The notes: a model not told the origin generated them from the letters alone. Shown: positions 25,683-35,109, counted from the first letter of the stretch. The stretch is DNA of 49,915 bases from CAZXYS01 sp964645005 (GCA_964645005.1 CAZXYS010000031.1:1-49915), one strand, 5' to 3'. Numbers and translations are program-made.

Positions 25683-26009
25683 ATGACAATAAAACAAGCG
25701 CAGCAAAAGATAGACGACTGGATAAATTCCACCGGCATACGCTACTACAATGAACTGACTAACATGGCTGTCCTCACCGAGGAAGTCGGCGAAGTTGCAC
25801 GCATCATCGCCCGCAATTACGGCGAGCAGTCCTTCAAACCGGAAGATGAGGACAAAAACCTCGCCGACGAACTGGCGGACGTCATGTTCGTCGTGATGTG
25901 TCTTGCAAATCAGACGGGTGTGGACCTTACCGAAGCGCTGGAAAATAATCTTAAGAAAAAGACTACCCGCGACAAAGATCGTCACCGAAATAATAAGAAG
26001 CTGAAGTAA
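25683..26009 (+). CDS. MazG-like nucleotide pyrophosphohydrolase
   Basis: Starting at ATG 25683 gives 108 residues (an upstream in-frame ATG at 25638 would add a basic, low-complexity leader). The metal-binding pattern of the MazG/all-alpha NTP-PPase fold is present: EEVGE at residues 33-37 and DELADVMFV with Glu63 and Asp66. The enzyme would hydrolyse an NTP or dNTP to the monophosphate and pyrophosphate; the substrate cannot be told from the sequence. It converges with the next gene, whose stop lies eight bases away on the other strand. Confidence 0.85.
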   Translation: MTIKQAQQKIDDWINSTGIRYYNELTNMAVLTEEVGEVARIIARNYGEQSFKPEDEDKNLADELADVMFVVMCLANQTGVDLTEALENNLKKKTTRDKDRHRNNKKLK

Positions 26010-26017
26010 AACTTTCC

Positions 26018-28903
26018 TTACTTCACAACCACCATCCTCTTCGAAACCACATCCCACGGCGTCCTCACAACCACCTGGTAAGCGCCGCTGTGGTAATCCT
26101 GCAGAGGTATGCTGAACTTTTTGCTCTTATTATGATACCACCTTCTTTCCTCAACCAGCATCCCCTGGTAATTATAAATGAGCAAGGTATAATGACCCGG
26201 GTCATCGCTGTCGATAGTTATGTCTATGTTGTCTTCGGCGGGGTTGGGGAAGATGTATAAATTGATGTTGTTGTCGGAATATACATCCTGGACGCCTACG
26301 GGTTTAATAGTCACTTCAATAGTGGCTGAATCTTTACAGTCAGCATACTTATGCGTGTGTACGGCTTTAACTTTGTGGGTGCCAATATCTTCCCAGACTA
26401 ATCCTATTTTATTATATGATTCAATTTGTGAGAATATGGCGGTTTTGGCATACCAATCAACTTTAATATTCGTATCTGCATTGGTTTGGTAACTCTTTAA
26501 GGAATATTTTGTTGAAATGGTATCGCCCTTAATTTCAGGCTTTGGAAAATAGTAAATCCGTATATTTTGAGTAACGGAATCGCGGACTCTGGTATCATTG
26601 TTTATGTGTACTAACTCAATAGTCCCATCACCTGGATCACCCCAATGGATATCGACTATACTTGCTGTACTGTCACTCAGAAGCTCGCCACCGGTTACAC
26701 GCCAAATCTTTTCGTAGAAATGCAGGTTGTTGGATTTATAGGTATTTGATTTATTGTTGCATACACCGGAATCACCTAGTACTTTCGGTGGCACTTCGGG
26801 ATTTTCGGACATTTTTAAAACAAAGCAATCTCTATCACCATTGTATCCATATAATTGATCTTTAGTTGGAAAATTAGATGAGAAAGATGTGCCTGTTAAA
26901 TAAGCGTTGTATTTATCATCGATCGCTATTGATGTTCCTACATCCTCGTCATTACCGCCTAGATAAGTTGAATACAATATTTTATCACCAGTACTGTTAA
27001 GCTTTAGAATATAAGCATCAAATGTACCATTATGATCTTGATACTGTTTTAATAATGGAAAATCCGGTGAACTGGTTGTACCTGCAATATATACATTCCC
27101 AAACTTATCTAATATTATTGAGTTACCGTAATCCCATCTTTTACCACCAATAAAAGTAGAATAAATCAAACTATCTCCATTTGTATTTATTTTTGTAACA
27201 AATATATCATAATATCCCTGATGTTTTTGTATTTTGTTTTTAACGGGGAAGTCTTTTGACGCTGTTCTTCCAGTTATATACAAATTCCCATATTTATCTA
27301 AAGCAATAGATTTATTATAGTCTTGCCTATTACCTCCTAAATAAGTTAAAAAAATAAGTTCATCTCCTAGTTGATTAATTTTAGCAACAAAAAGATCACA
27401 ATGCCCGCCACCAAAATTTTCCTGAATTGGGTTCTTTGTTGGGAAATTCCATGAATAAGTTTCACCTGTAATGTAAGCATTTCCTGAATCATCAACGGCT
27501 ATAGATTTCCCAATAGTCTCCCTATCTGCTCCTATTAAAGTAGAATAGACAAAAGCATCAAATTCGGAATTAAATTTAGTTATAAAAATACACTTATCAT
27601 CTTCGAATTCTTGAAAGCTATTTTTTAATGGAAAATCCTGAGAATCAGTAAAACCTGTAATATATACATTTTCTTCATTGTCTAAAGCTATGTCATTGGC
27701 TTCTTCATCTGCTTCACCACCAAGACATGTTGAAAATATTAAATTATCACCGGCTGAATTTAACTTTAATAAAAATACGTCCGAATGTCCTTGATATTCC
27801 TGATATTGATTTTTTAATGGGAAATTTTTTGAAGTTGTATATCCAGTAATATATATATTGTTTTTGCTATCTAACTTAATTGAACGCCCTACCTCACTGT
27901 TTTTTTCTCCAATAAAGGTTGAAAAGACAATATCTTTAGTTTTACTATTTATTTTCGTTACTATAATATCCCAGGTACTGTCACCATGATATTCTTGATA
28001 ATTGTCTTTGGTAGGAAAATCCGGTGAATTAGTCCAGCCAGTAATATAAATATTTTCGTCATTATCAATAGTTAAAGAATTTGCCCCGTCATCTCCACTC
28101 CCCCCCAAATACGTCGAATACACCAGCGGGTCGATAATCAGCTCTTCATTCTCATTATACTTGTCTACATTAAATCTAACGTCATTATCACTTATCTTAC
28201 TAAATCCGCACTCTATCATATTTTCCGCCGCACCGCTCCTCTGATAGGCGTATATGCTTTTTATTTCGATAGGTCGCAGTCCGGTATTAATCATAAGACT
28301 GCCATTTTCATCAACTTGCAGCTTGTCATGCCCGCTGAAACTCATATTGATTTTGGCGGGATCGGCGCCGGGCTCTATATCCAGATCATAGCGGACGGCG
28401 CCCTCATCAAAGTAATACCTGACATCAACGCCTTCATATATCTCGTCAAGCTCGACTTCATCGAACAGCCCGACATTCCTCGCCCATTTACTCGAATCAT
28501 TCCCTATGAAATAGTTATAGTAAGTTTTTCGCTTACCTTTTGAAATATTCTTGCTGAATTCCTGCGCGCCATCAAAATTCATCGTCACCACCCGACCGGA
28601 AATAGTCACACTGTCCCGCTCAAACGGGTCATCAAACCCCATCAATTCATCCCTATTCTTCTTCTCATGCCTCTCTATTTCAAAAACATCGTAAACCACG
28701 CCGGTCTCAGTTATCCAGATGTTCATACCCCTAACTTTTGCAAGGTACAGCGTCTGGCTGTCCCACTGCCCCTTGTTCTCGATGAAGAAATGATTATTAG
28801 TGTTTTTAAGCAGGTTCTCAGCTTTGGGTGATTGCGCTGAAAGGCTTGAAAATGAAAGAGTTATTATGATAGCGATTGAGATAATAGTACTCTTATAAAA
28901 CAT
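26018..28903 (-). CDS. SBBP beta-propeller repeat protein with T9SS tail
   Basis: I take ATG 28903, with GGAG eight bases upstream, giving a signal peptide (ISIAIIITLSFSSLSAQ) and 961 residues; an ATG at 28942 would add 13. The N-terminal ~230 residues contain FIENKGQWD and PLVYSTYLGG as in large Bacteroidota SBBP proteins. About nine repeats of ~57 residues follow, with the pattern YSTYLGG-x3-D-x-G-x-S-I/L-A-I/L-D and N-x-Y-I-T-G-x-T-x-S-x-D-F-P. A PKD-like segment and a T9SS type A domain (FPNPAEDNID to MVVVK) end the protein. It is an extracellular repeat protein, probably adhesive or structural; no enzyme motif was seen. Confidence 0.88.
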   Translation of the reverse strand: MFYKSTIISIAIIITLSFSSLSAQSPKAENLLKNTNNHFFIENKGQWDSQTLYLAKVRGMNIWITETGVVYDVFEIERHEKKNRDELMGFDDPFERDSVTISGRVVTMNFDGAQEFSKNISKGKRKTYYNYFIGNDSSKWARNVGLFDEVELDEIYEGVDVRYYFDEGAVRYDLDIEPGADPAKINMSFSGHDKLQVDENGSLMINTGLRPIEIKSIYAYQRSGAAENMIECGFSKISDNDVRFNVDKYNENEELIIDPLVYSTYLGGSGDDGANSLTIDNDENIYITGWTNSPDFPTKDNYQEYHGDSTWDIIVTKINSKTKDIVFSTFIGEKNSEVGRSIKLDSKNNIYITGYTTSKNFPLKNQYQEYQGHSDVFLLKLNSAGDNLIFSTCLGGEADEEANDIALDNEENVYITGFTDSQDFPLKNSFQEFEDDKCIFITKFNSEFDAFVYSTLIGADRETIGKSIAVDDSGNAYITGETYSWNFPTKNPIQENFGGGHCDLFVAKINQLGDELIFLTYLGGNRQDYNKSIALDKYGNLYITGRTASKDFPVKNKIQKHQGYYDIFVTKINTNGDSLIYSTFIGGKRWDYGNSIILDKFGNVYIAGTTSSPDFPLLKQYQDHNGTFDAYILKLNSTGDKILYSTYLGGNDEDVGTSIAIDDKYNAYLTGTSFSSNFPTKDQLYGYNGDRDCFVLKMSENPEVPPKVLGDSGVCNNKSNTYKSNNLHFYEKIWRVTGGELLSDSTASIVDIHWGDPGDGTIELVHINNDTRVRDSVTQNIRIYYFPKPEIKGDTISTKYSLKSYQTNADTNIKVDWYAKTAIFSQIESYNKIGLVWEDIGTHKVKAVHTHKYADCKDSATIEVTIKPVGVQDVYSDNNINLYIFPNPAEDNIDITIDSDDPGHYTLLIYNYQGMLVEERRWYHNKSKKFSIPLQDYHSGAYQVVVRTPWDVVSKRMVVVK

Positions 28904-29008
28904 AATGAAATCTCCTTTTTTAGCGTTAATAGTTTTCCGCAATATATTGATTTATATGTAAATAGTAAAAGTGATTTATTATTTTCATATCATATCTGAA
29001 GCGGGATA

Positions 29009-30058
29009 CTAATTATATATTATTTTAGTATCTACTTTTTTGATGAATTCTCCATTTGCATTAAATATATAACCCACATTAAAGACATCATATTCTTTTA
29101 CATGCGTTTGACGAACTGCTACGTTAATAATTCCAATATAATTATTTTCAATCACGATTGTTGGATGTAAAAACAAAAAATTTAATTCTCTATCGTATTT
29201 ATGGAATTCTATAATTGAACAATTAGTCCCATTGAATATAATATAATAAATCTCTGGTGCAGAAATACTTTGGTGGTTAAAAACTAAAATGCTATCTTTT
29301 ATAGAATATTCATATGAATTATAATTACAAATTGATATAAGTTTATTTTCAAAAAACAATCTTGAATAATGTTTTGAAGAATCTTTATTCTTTTTAATTA
29401 ATTTTGTAAACAAACCAGTATAAACAACATCAAAACCTTCGATCAATTCCAAATCATATTCTCTAAATTCTTTTCCATCAAATTCTATAAAATCAAAATT
29501 TCTTATAATAGTATCATTCTTCTGATTATCAATTATTATAGAATTTTCTTTTTTTTTCTGAAAATAACATTTTTCATCAATTGTTTTACCCTTTCTTTGA
29601 TATCCTATTATATTATATAATTGCTTGTTATTGAATATGTCATAAACAGTATAAATGTGATTTATATTTCCTTCGATGTTCTTAGGACCTATTATTAAGA
29701 AATATTTAAACCATATAAGATCTACAATTTTTTTTAATGAGTCAATTACAATTTTATTAATTTCATTACCATGAAAATCAAATACTGTTATTTGAAGATT
29801 CCTTTTTTTCTCATTAAGGTTAATAAGTTTTCTAGTAAAATAGTAATTATTATTAAAGTTATAAAATCTATCGGGATAGATATTTATAGTATCTAAAATT
29901 TTGCTGTTTTTTGTTAGTGATATAATATTGGAATTGTCAATAGCAAAACTCTCAGTTATATTCATTAAAAATAAACTGCTGAACAAAATTAAATAATTTA
30001 ATACTATTAATATATTTAATTTATTTCTATTCTTACTCTTTATTTGTATTTTGATCAT
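29009..30058 (-). CDS. Exported AT-rich unknown protein, possible RHS-toxin partner
   Basis: 349 residues, unusually rich in Ile, Asn, Lys and Tyr, and from DNA that looks more AT-rich than the neighbouring T9SS genes. The N-terminus is basic then hydrophobic (ILIVLNYLILFSSLFLMNI), a likely signal peptide or anchor. Recurrent beta-strand-like segments (ITVFDFHGNEINKIVID) hint at a propeller, but I do not recognise the family. Its start lies 26 bases inside the end of the RHS gene, so the two are translationally coupled. That position is typical of an immunity gene behind a polymorphic toxin, but the function is inference only. Confidence 0.65.
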   Translation of the reverse strand: MIKIQIKSKNRNKLNILIVLNYLILFSSLFLMNITESFAIDNSNIISLTKNSKILDTINIYPDRFYNFNNNYYFTRKLINLNEKKRNLQITVFDFHGNEINKIVIDSLKKIVDLIWFKYFLIIGPKNIEGNINHIYTVYDIFNNKQLYNIIGYQRKGKTIDEKCYFQKKKENSIIIDNQKNDTIIRNFDFIEFDGKEFREYDLELIEGFDVVYTGLFTKLIKKNKDSSKHYSRLFFENKLISICNYNSYEYSIKDSILVFNHQSISAPEIYYIIFNGTNCSIIEFHKYDRELNFLFLHPTIVIENNYIGIINVAVRQTHVKEYDVFNVGYIFNANGEFIKKVDTKIIYN

Positions 30059-31517
30059 TATAAATATCTCCTATTTCATTCATTCTTTGGATTAATAGTC
30101 CATCATCACCAGTCATAAAGTTCATTAATTTGGGATTATTAAGACCTCTGTTTATCAAATTATAAGTTGTACCCATTTCTTCTAATTTATATTCTGTTTC
30201 ACCACCAAAGTAATATTCAGGAGTGAGATTATTGTAATCTTTCATCATCAATAAATCGTTAATGCTTTCTGGTTTCCATCCTCCTAATATAGAAGATCTT
30301 TCATAAGCCTCCCACTCATCAACCGGATCATGTAAAAGCCCACCAGTAGTACCATCTTTTGTGAAAGATAAGTCTCCGACTTCAAATTGATACATATGTT
30401 TAACCTCATGCGCTATATTAGATACAGTTTGAATACTAGACAAAGAAAATCTAATGTTGGCTTTCACTGTAGGTTTTTCTGCTTTTGTATCATAATAAAT
30501 TTTCCCCCCTATATCACCAGGATCTCCGGGAAAAATAGTTACACCATAATCATAAATAACATCTGATTTATCCAATTTCTCTATTTCCATTTTAAAATCA
30601 TTCCATTCATCATTTAATTCTTTTAAGTTTTCTCCTTCAAACATCTTACTTCTTCTATAGAATTCTTCATTTACCCAATTAATTTTTTCTTGTAAAGCAT
30701 TTGTAATGATATCACCATTCGGATCTATTATTGATATTGGATTATTAGTCATAGATGAATATGGACTTATGGACGGGAACCTGTGGATTTTAGGATCAAT
30801 ACTCCACCACCGCCCCAATCTCGGATCATACTGCCTAAACAAAGTTGTATAGCTATTGCCAACGCCCGCAATCTCATCATCCTTCTCCATATTATTGAAC
30901 CCATACCTGTATTCTTCGGACTGCCAGCTGCGCTCCGGCTGCAGCATCCCGAAGGGATAGTAATGGCTGGCGGAAACTAAGTCAAGTGAAAATATGCCAT
31001 TGGAATACGGGTCGAGCTTCAAATCAGAGAATACTACCCTTACATTACCCAGATGATCTTTCAGCACGTAATCTTTATATCGCAAATCCCTTGTGAACGT
31101 TGTACTCGGACTGAACGTAGAAGTAGAATAACTAATCTCTTCCTCTGGTTTAGCCGTGCCAAACAAGCCGTGGCTTTCCGAACCATAGATATGCCACTCC
31201 AGTGGCTGCGGCGGCGTATCTGCCGTAGCTGACTCCACTGCCCTGTAGATAGCAATGACTTCACCATTAGCGTCGCGGACATAATTAGTAAAGGTAGCTG
31301 CACTGCCGGAAACGACTTTCTTCAAGACTCTGCTGCCGGTCGCATCATATAAAAATTCAATACTACCATCCGGAATAAATTTATCTATTTTTTCTACTTT
31401 GCCGTCGGCAGTCCACGTCAAAGTCATATTGGTTGTAGCAGGCAGGCTTCCCTGACTTTCCTCAACCAGATTGCCGGAACCGTCGTAAGCGTAGCTATAT
31501 GGTAATATGTCGTACAT
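30033..31517 (-). CDS. Orphan RHS core fragment with C-terminal zincin-like domain
   Basis: A 494-residue protein that begins in the middle of an RHS/YD-repeat sequence (YAYDGSGNLVEE), with a stop codon two codons upstream and no signal. It keeps the RHS-associated core (YVLKDHLGNVRVVF, GFNNMEKDDEIAG, RQYDPRLGRWWSIDP, ending in DPNGD at about 30715-30727). After that point composition turns AT-rich and a new domain follows, with HEVKH (HExxH) and downstream DEWEAYERS as candidate zinc ligands and catalytic Glu. This is the organisation of a polymorphic toxin tip lacking its long N-terminal shell, so it is probably an orphan cassette or remnant. The target is unknown. Confidence 0.8.
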   Translation of the reverse strand: MYDILPYSYAYDGSGNLVEESQGSLPATTNMTLTWTADGKVEKIDKFIPDGSIEFLYDATGSRVLKKVVSGSAATFTNYVRDANGEVIAIYRAVESATADTPPQPLEWHIYGSESHGLFGTAKPEEEISYSTSTFSPSTTFTRDLRYKDYVLKDHLGNVRVVFSDLKLDPYSNGIFSLDLVSASHYYPFGMLQPERSWQSEEYRYGFNNMEKDDEIAGVGNSYTTLFRQYDPRLGRWWSIDPKIHRFPSISPYSSMTNNPISIIDPNGDIITNALQEKINWVNEEFYRRSKMFEGENLKELNDEWNDFKMEIEKLDKSDVIYDYGVTIFPGDPGDIGGKIYYDTKAEKPTVKANIRFSLSSIQTVSNIAHEVKHMYQFEVGDLSFTKDGTTGGLLHDPVDEWEAYERSSILGGWKPESINDLLMMKDYNNLTPEYYFGGETEYKLEEMGTTYNLINRGLNNPKLMNFMTGDDGLLIQRMNEIGDIYNDQNTNKE

Positions 31518-31636
31518 TATTTAATATTTAATTTTCTTAATCTACTCATTTATTTTTAAAAATGAAAATCATTTACAAAATTTATTTATCCTTAAAAAAA
31601 CCAGTAACCTGCAGCCAGCAGCCTGCAACAATTGAA

Positions 31637-33490
31637 CTACATTATCATATTCTCCGGTTTCAGCAGATCATCCAGCTTTTCTTTTGTCAGCAGCTTCTTC
31701 TCAAGGACGAGATCGTACACGCGGCGGTCCGTTTCGAGGGCTTCCTTCGCGAGGCTGCTGCATACCTCGTAGCCCAGCACCGGATTCAGCGCCGTCACCA
31801 GGCTGATGCTGCTTTCCACCTGCGCGCGGCATATCTCTTCGTTTGCGGTGATGCCGTCGATACAGCGGAAACGAAGAGACTCCATGCCGTTCTTGAGCAT
31901 CTCCATCGACTCGAATATCGACTGCGCTATCACCGGCTCCATCACGTTTAACTGCAACTGCCCAGCCTCGGCAGCACAGGTCACCGTCAGATCATTGCCT
32001 ATCACCTTGTACGCAATCTGGTTGACCACCTCTGGTATCACCGGATTGACCTTTCCCGGCATAATCGACGAACCCGGCTGCATTTTCGGCAGGTTGATCT
32101 CGTTCAACCCCGCGCGCGGACCCGAACTCAGCAGCCGCAGATCATTGCAAATCTTCGAGAGTTTCACCGCCAGCCGCTTCACCGCCGACGAAAACATCAC
32201 GAACGACCCCGTATCCTGCGTCGCTTCCACGAGATTAGTAGCCAGCTTCACGGGGAAGCCCGTTATCTCCTCCAGGTGAGCCACTGCCAGCTCGCGGTAC
32301 TTCGGGTCGGCATTGATGCCCGTGCCAATAGCCGTACCGCCGAGGTTCACCTCGAGGAATAGGTTGGCGTTCTCATTCAGCCGGTCGATTTCCTCGCCCA
32401 GAGTCTCGGCGAACGACTCGAATTCCTGTCCCAGCGTCATCGGCACTGCATCCTGAAGCTGCGTCCTGCCCATCTTTATCACGTGCGAAAACTCGTTCGC
32501 CTTCCGCCGGAAAGAATAGATCAGCTCCTTCAGATCGGCGACCAGCTTTCGGTTGCTTCTGTAAAACGCCACCTCCAGCGCCGTCGGATAGACATCATTC
32601 GTCGATTGCGATAGATTTACGTGATTATTCGGGTGGCAGTGGTCGTAGTCGCCCTTCTCGCAGCCCATGAACTCCAGCGCGCGGTTGGCTATAATCTCAT
32701 TGGCATTCATATTCGTCGAGGTGCCGGCGCCGCCCTGGATCATATCCACAACGAAGTGCGTATGCCACTTCCCGTTGATAATCTCCTCGCATGCCTGATA
32801 AATTCCTTCGGCAATATTATCAGGCAGCAGCCCGAGGTCGTGATTGGCTTTCGCCGCCGCCAGCTTCACCTGCGCCAGCGCCACAATCAGATCGGGAAAA
32901 TGATTTATCGAAATTGCGGTGATCGGGAAATTCTCTGTCGCCCGCAATGTCTGAATGCCATAGTAAAACTCGTAAGGCACATCCCTTTCGCCGAGCAGGT
33001 CATGTTCCTTGCGCGTCCTGCCGGAAATGTATTGCTCTGCGGCATCGACCACCTGGTTAGTCGCCTGCCGCATACGCCGCGAGATGACCCGCGCAATCCG
33101 CGACAGTATCTTCACGACCATGTGCGAATTCTTTTCCATCAGGCTGTTGAAATCGTCGCGGTGGATTGTCAGCACGACGGCATCCTCGATCGCCCTGCCG
33201 GACGTCGAGTGGGGGTAATTATCCATGAGCGTGCCCTCGCCGATGAAATCGGTATCGCCGAAGATGGTCAGGCGCCTTTCCTCGCCGAACGGCGTCCTTT
33301 TGAACAGTTCCACCTTTCCGGAATAGACGATATACATGTGGGTGCGGTCGGTATTTTGCTCGAATAGGACTTCGCCTGCGCCGTAGTGCTCGACGTTGAT
33401 ATTATCTATAAGCAGCAGCCTCTCCTGCTGACTCAGATCCTCGAAAAGCGAGATTTTCTGCAGAAATTTATCAAGTTTTTCGGTTTGCAT
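31637..33490 (-). CDS. Aspartate ammonia-lyase fused to cNMP-binding domain
   Basis: 617 residues. Residues 1-~145 are a Crp-type cyclic-nucleotide-binding fold: FEDLSQQERL, then VYSGKVELFKR and a phosphate-binding-cassette-like segment with Glu85 (FIGEGTLMD). The cassette Arg position appears to be His94, so cNMP binding is uncertain. From ~155 the protein is a full aspartase/fumarase: GERDVPYEFYYGIQTLRA, the TSTNMNANE substrate loop, HPNNHVNLSQSTND, TGSFVMFSSAVKRL and the signature GSSIMPGKVNP near 470. It would deaminate L-aspartate to fumarate and ammonia, with the N-terminal domain as a possible ligand sensor or oligomer module. The gene is clearly GC-richer than its neighbours. AAGGG precedes the ATG. 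Confidence 0.92.
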   Translation of the reverse strand: MQTEKLDKFLQKISLFEDLSQQERLLLIDNINVEHYGAGEVLFEQNTDRTHMYIVYSGKVELFKRTPFGEERRLTIFGDTDFIGEGTLMDNYPHSTSGRAIEDAVVLTIHRDDFNSLMEKNSHMVVKILSRIARVISRRMRQATNQVVDAAEQYISGRTRKEHDLLGERDVPYEFYYGIQTLRATENFPITAISINHFPDLIVALAQVKLAAAKANHDLGLLPDNIAEGIYQACEEIINGKWHTHFVVDMIQGGAGTSTNMNANEIIANRALEFMGCEKGDYDHCHPNNHVNLSQSTNDVYPTALEVAFYRSNRKLVADLKELIYSFRRKANEFSHVIKMGRTQLQDAVPMTLGQEFESFAETLGEEIDRLNENANLFLEVNLGGTAIGTGINADPKYRELAVAHLEEITGFPVKLATNLVEATQDTGSFVMFSSAVKRLAVKLSKICNDLRLLSSGPRAGLNEINLPKMQPGSSIMPGKVNPVIPEVVNQIAYKVIGNDLTVTCAAEAGQLQLNVMEPVIAQSIFESMEMLKNGMESLRFRCIDGITANEEICRAQVESSISLVTALNPVLGYEVCSSLAKEALETDRRVYDLVLEKKLLTKEKLDDLLKPENMIM

Positions 33491-33707
33491 AGTTTACCCT
33501 TCGTTTGTTGAAATGATTTTTTGCAATATAGGGAATATGTGGGAATGATGTATGGGGGTGTTGGAATAATTATGGAAATATCATATATTAAATAGATACA
33601 AATTGCAACTAACAGTACATCAAAAGTCTTAAGGGCATGATTAGTTTTATATACTCTTTTGAAAAATAAATAAATAATTTGAATTATCATTTTGAAGGGT
33701 GAGGTTA

Positions 33708-34454
33708 ATGTTCTTTTTATATGTTGATGAAAGTGGCGATCCGGGTAAACCAACAGGTTATAATTCAAGTCATTACATTTTAAGTGGTCTATTAGTAGAT
33801 CTTAATAATTGGTTTAAATATCTCGAAAATTTAAAAACTCTTAGGAGGGAATTAAAATAAAAATACAACTTGTTTTTAAGAACTGAAATACATGCCTCTG
33901 AACTTATAAGAATTAAAAAAATAACAGAATACAAAAGAATAGTCAAAAGGGATAGAATAAATTTACTCAAAGACTATTCAAATGAAATTCCAATTATTTT
34001 TGATGATACTAAAATTATAAATGTCTGTTTTGATAAAAATAATCTACCTGTTCGAGATTTTCAGGAATTAGCGTGGAAACGCATGATACAAAGATATGAT
34101 ACATATCTTAAGAAAGAAGCTAACGATTATGGAATAATTGTATCAGATACCTCTGATGGTAAGCTAATAAGAAATTTATTGAGAAAAATGAGAATATATA
34201 ATCCAATTAAATCTGATTATGGAGGTTATTACCAGGCGCCAATTGAAAAGATAGTTGAAGATGTTTTTTCCAGAGATTCTGAACACAGTTATTTTATACA
34301 AACGGTGGATGTTATAACTCAAATATTATATCGAAGAGAATATCCAAAAGGAAGCCTGAAAAAACATGGTATTCATTTAATCTTTGATAAATTACAAGAT
34401 ATCTGTTTAAAAGAAGCGTCAAGAAAGGATGAACTAGGAATAGTACGAAATTAA
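33708..34454 (+). pseudogene. DUF3800-domain gene with in-frame TAA
   Basis: ATG 33708 opens FFLYVDESGDPG, the hallmark start of DUF3800 proteins (RNase H-like fold, Asp/Glu catalytic candidates, function unknown, frequent in mobile and defence contexts). The frame meets TAA at 33858-33860 (codon 51, after RRELK) and then continues in the same frame as KYNLFLRTEIHASEL to 34454, so one base substitution accounts for the break. The second half could be restarted from TTG 33870 but would lack the conserved first strand and its acidic residues. It is classed as a pseudogene; a sequencing error is the alternative. Confidence 0.8.
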
Positions 34455-34455
34455 A

Positions 34456-34478
34456 AAACCCCGGTTAAAAAACCGGGG
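34456..34478 (-). terminator. Strong leftward terminator hairpin
   Basis: A perfect 8-bp stem CCCCGGTT/AACCGGGG with a 4-base loop. The U-run is on the minus strand (six A on the + strand before the stem), so it best serves leftward transcription. On the + strand the stem is followed by AAAATTTT, which would be a weak stop for the DUF3800 gene. Confidence 0.65.
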
Positions 34479-34650
34479 AAAATTTTGTCGTGGCAGAAGC
34501 AACCCATACGGATCACCCAGTCACGTACTACAAGTTACGAAAAAAAAAATAATATAAGTGCAACCTTTTCATTATAAAATTCCAAATAATTTATATCCAT
34601 ACAAAACGTTTAATTAGTAGATATAAATAATAACTATAGTGAGTGACACT

Positions 34651-34881
34651 ATGGATACTGCTCAATCAATTGAAGAAAAAATCAGGAATTTGCCGGATGA
34701 TTTGAAACAAGAAGTAAATGATTTCCTGGATTTTTTACTTACCAGGCAAAATTCATTTCTCTGGCAGAGTTGGAAAACATATCTCGAGAATCTGAATCTA
34801 AGCGAAGGCGATATGCCTGACTATTTGAAAAAACTCGAGGATTATGAAGACCGGTTAGCTAAAGGTGAGATAAAATGGTAG
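34651..34881 (+). CDS. DUF2281-family antitoxin-like protein
   Basis: 76 residues from ATG 34651 (GTG 34639 would add four). The sequence SIEEKIRNLPDDLKQEVNDFLDFLL is characteristic of DUF2281 proteins, commonly the antitoxin half of a type II pair with a PIN or RelE-type toxin. No toxin gene follows: the overlapping ATG at 34878 gives only ten codons. It appears to be an orphan. It could still be expressed, but the module is broken. Confidence 0.7.
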   Translation: MDTAQSIEEKIRNLPDDLKQEVNDFLDFLLTRQNSFLWQSWKTYLENLNLSEGDMPDYLKKLEDYEDRLAKGEIKW

Positions 34882-35000
34882 AAGTGCGGGCAGATAAGAG
34901 TAATTGACAAGCGCAGGATTGTAAAAACTCCGGGACATTTGGAGGATTATATTATGAATAAAATGGATAAAGCTATGAAGAATGTACTTGGTTTATGAAA

Positions 35001-35099
35001 ATGACTTTTCTCATTAAAAGTTTCGCCCCCGGCATCTGTTTTTACAAGCTGCAAATCGGCGAGGAGGTGTATCATGGGAAGATGGTGAGGGGGATGTAA
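35001..35099 (+). pseudogene. Fragment of a T9SS C-terminal sorting domain
   Basis: A 32-codon frame reads SFAPGICFYKLQIG followed by EEVYHGKMVRGM and a stop. This is the last part of a type A T9SS sorting domain (compare SGIYFYRLEMGGEVKTRMM at the end of the first gene in this window) with nothing of a cargo protein upstream. It is probably the tail of a deleted gene. The neighbouring 34882-35000 holds only very short frames. Confidence 0.65.
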
Positions 35100-35109
35100 T
35101 TACCTTCTA

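Noticed and set aside
32621..33367. 248-codon open frame on the plus strand
   Set aside because: It lies antisense to the GC-rich aspartase gene; the length is explained by high GC and no motif is present.
34487..34540. tRNA or tmRNA gene
   Set aside because: No cloverleaf with a T-loop GTTCGA-type sequence could be drawn on either strand.
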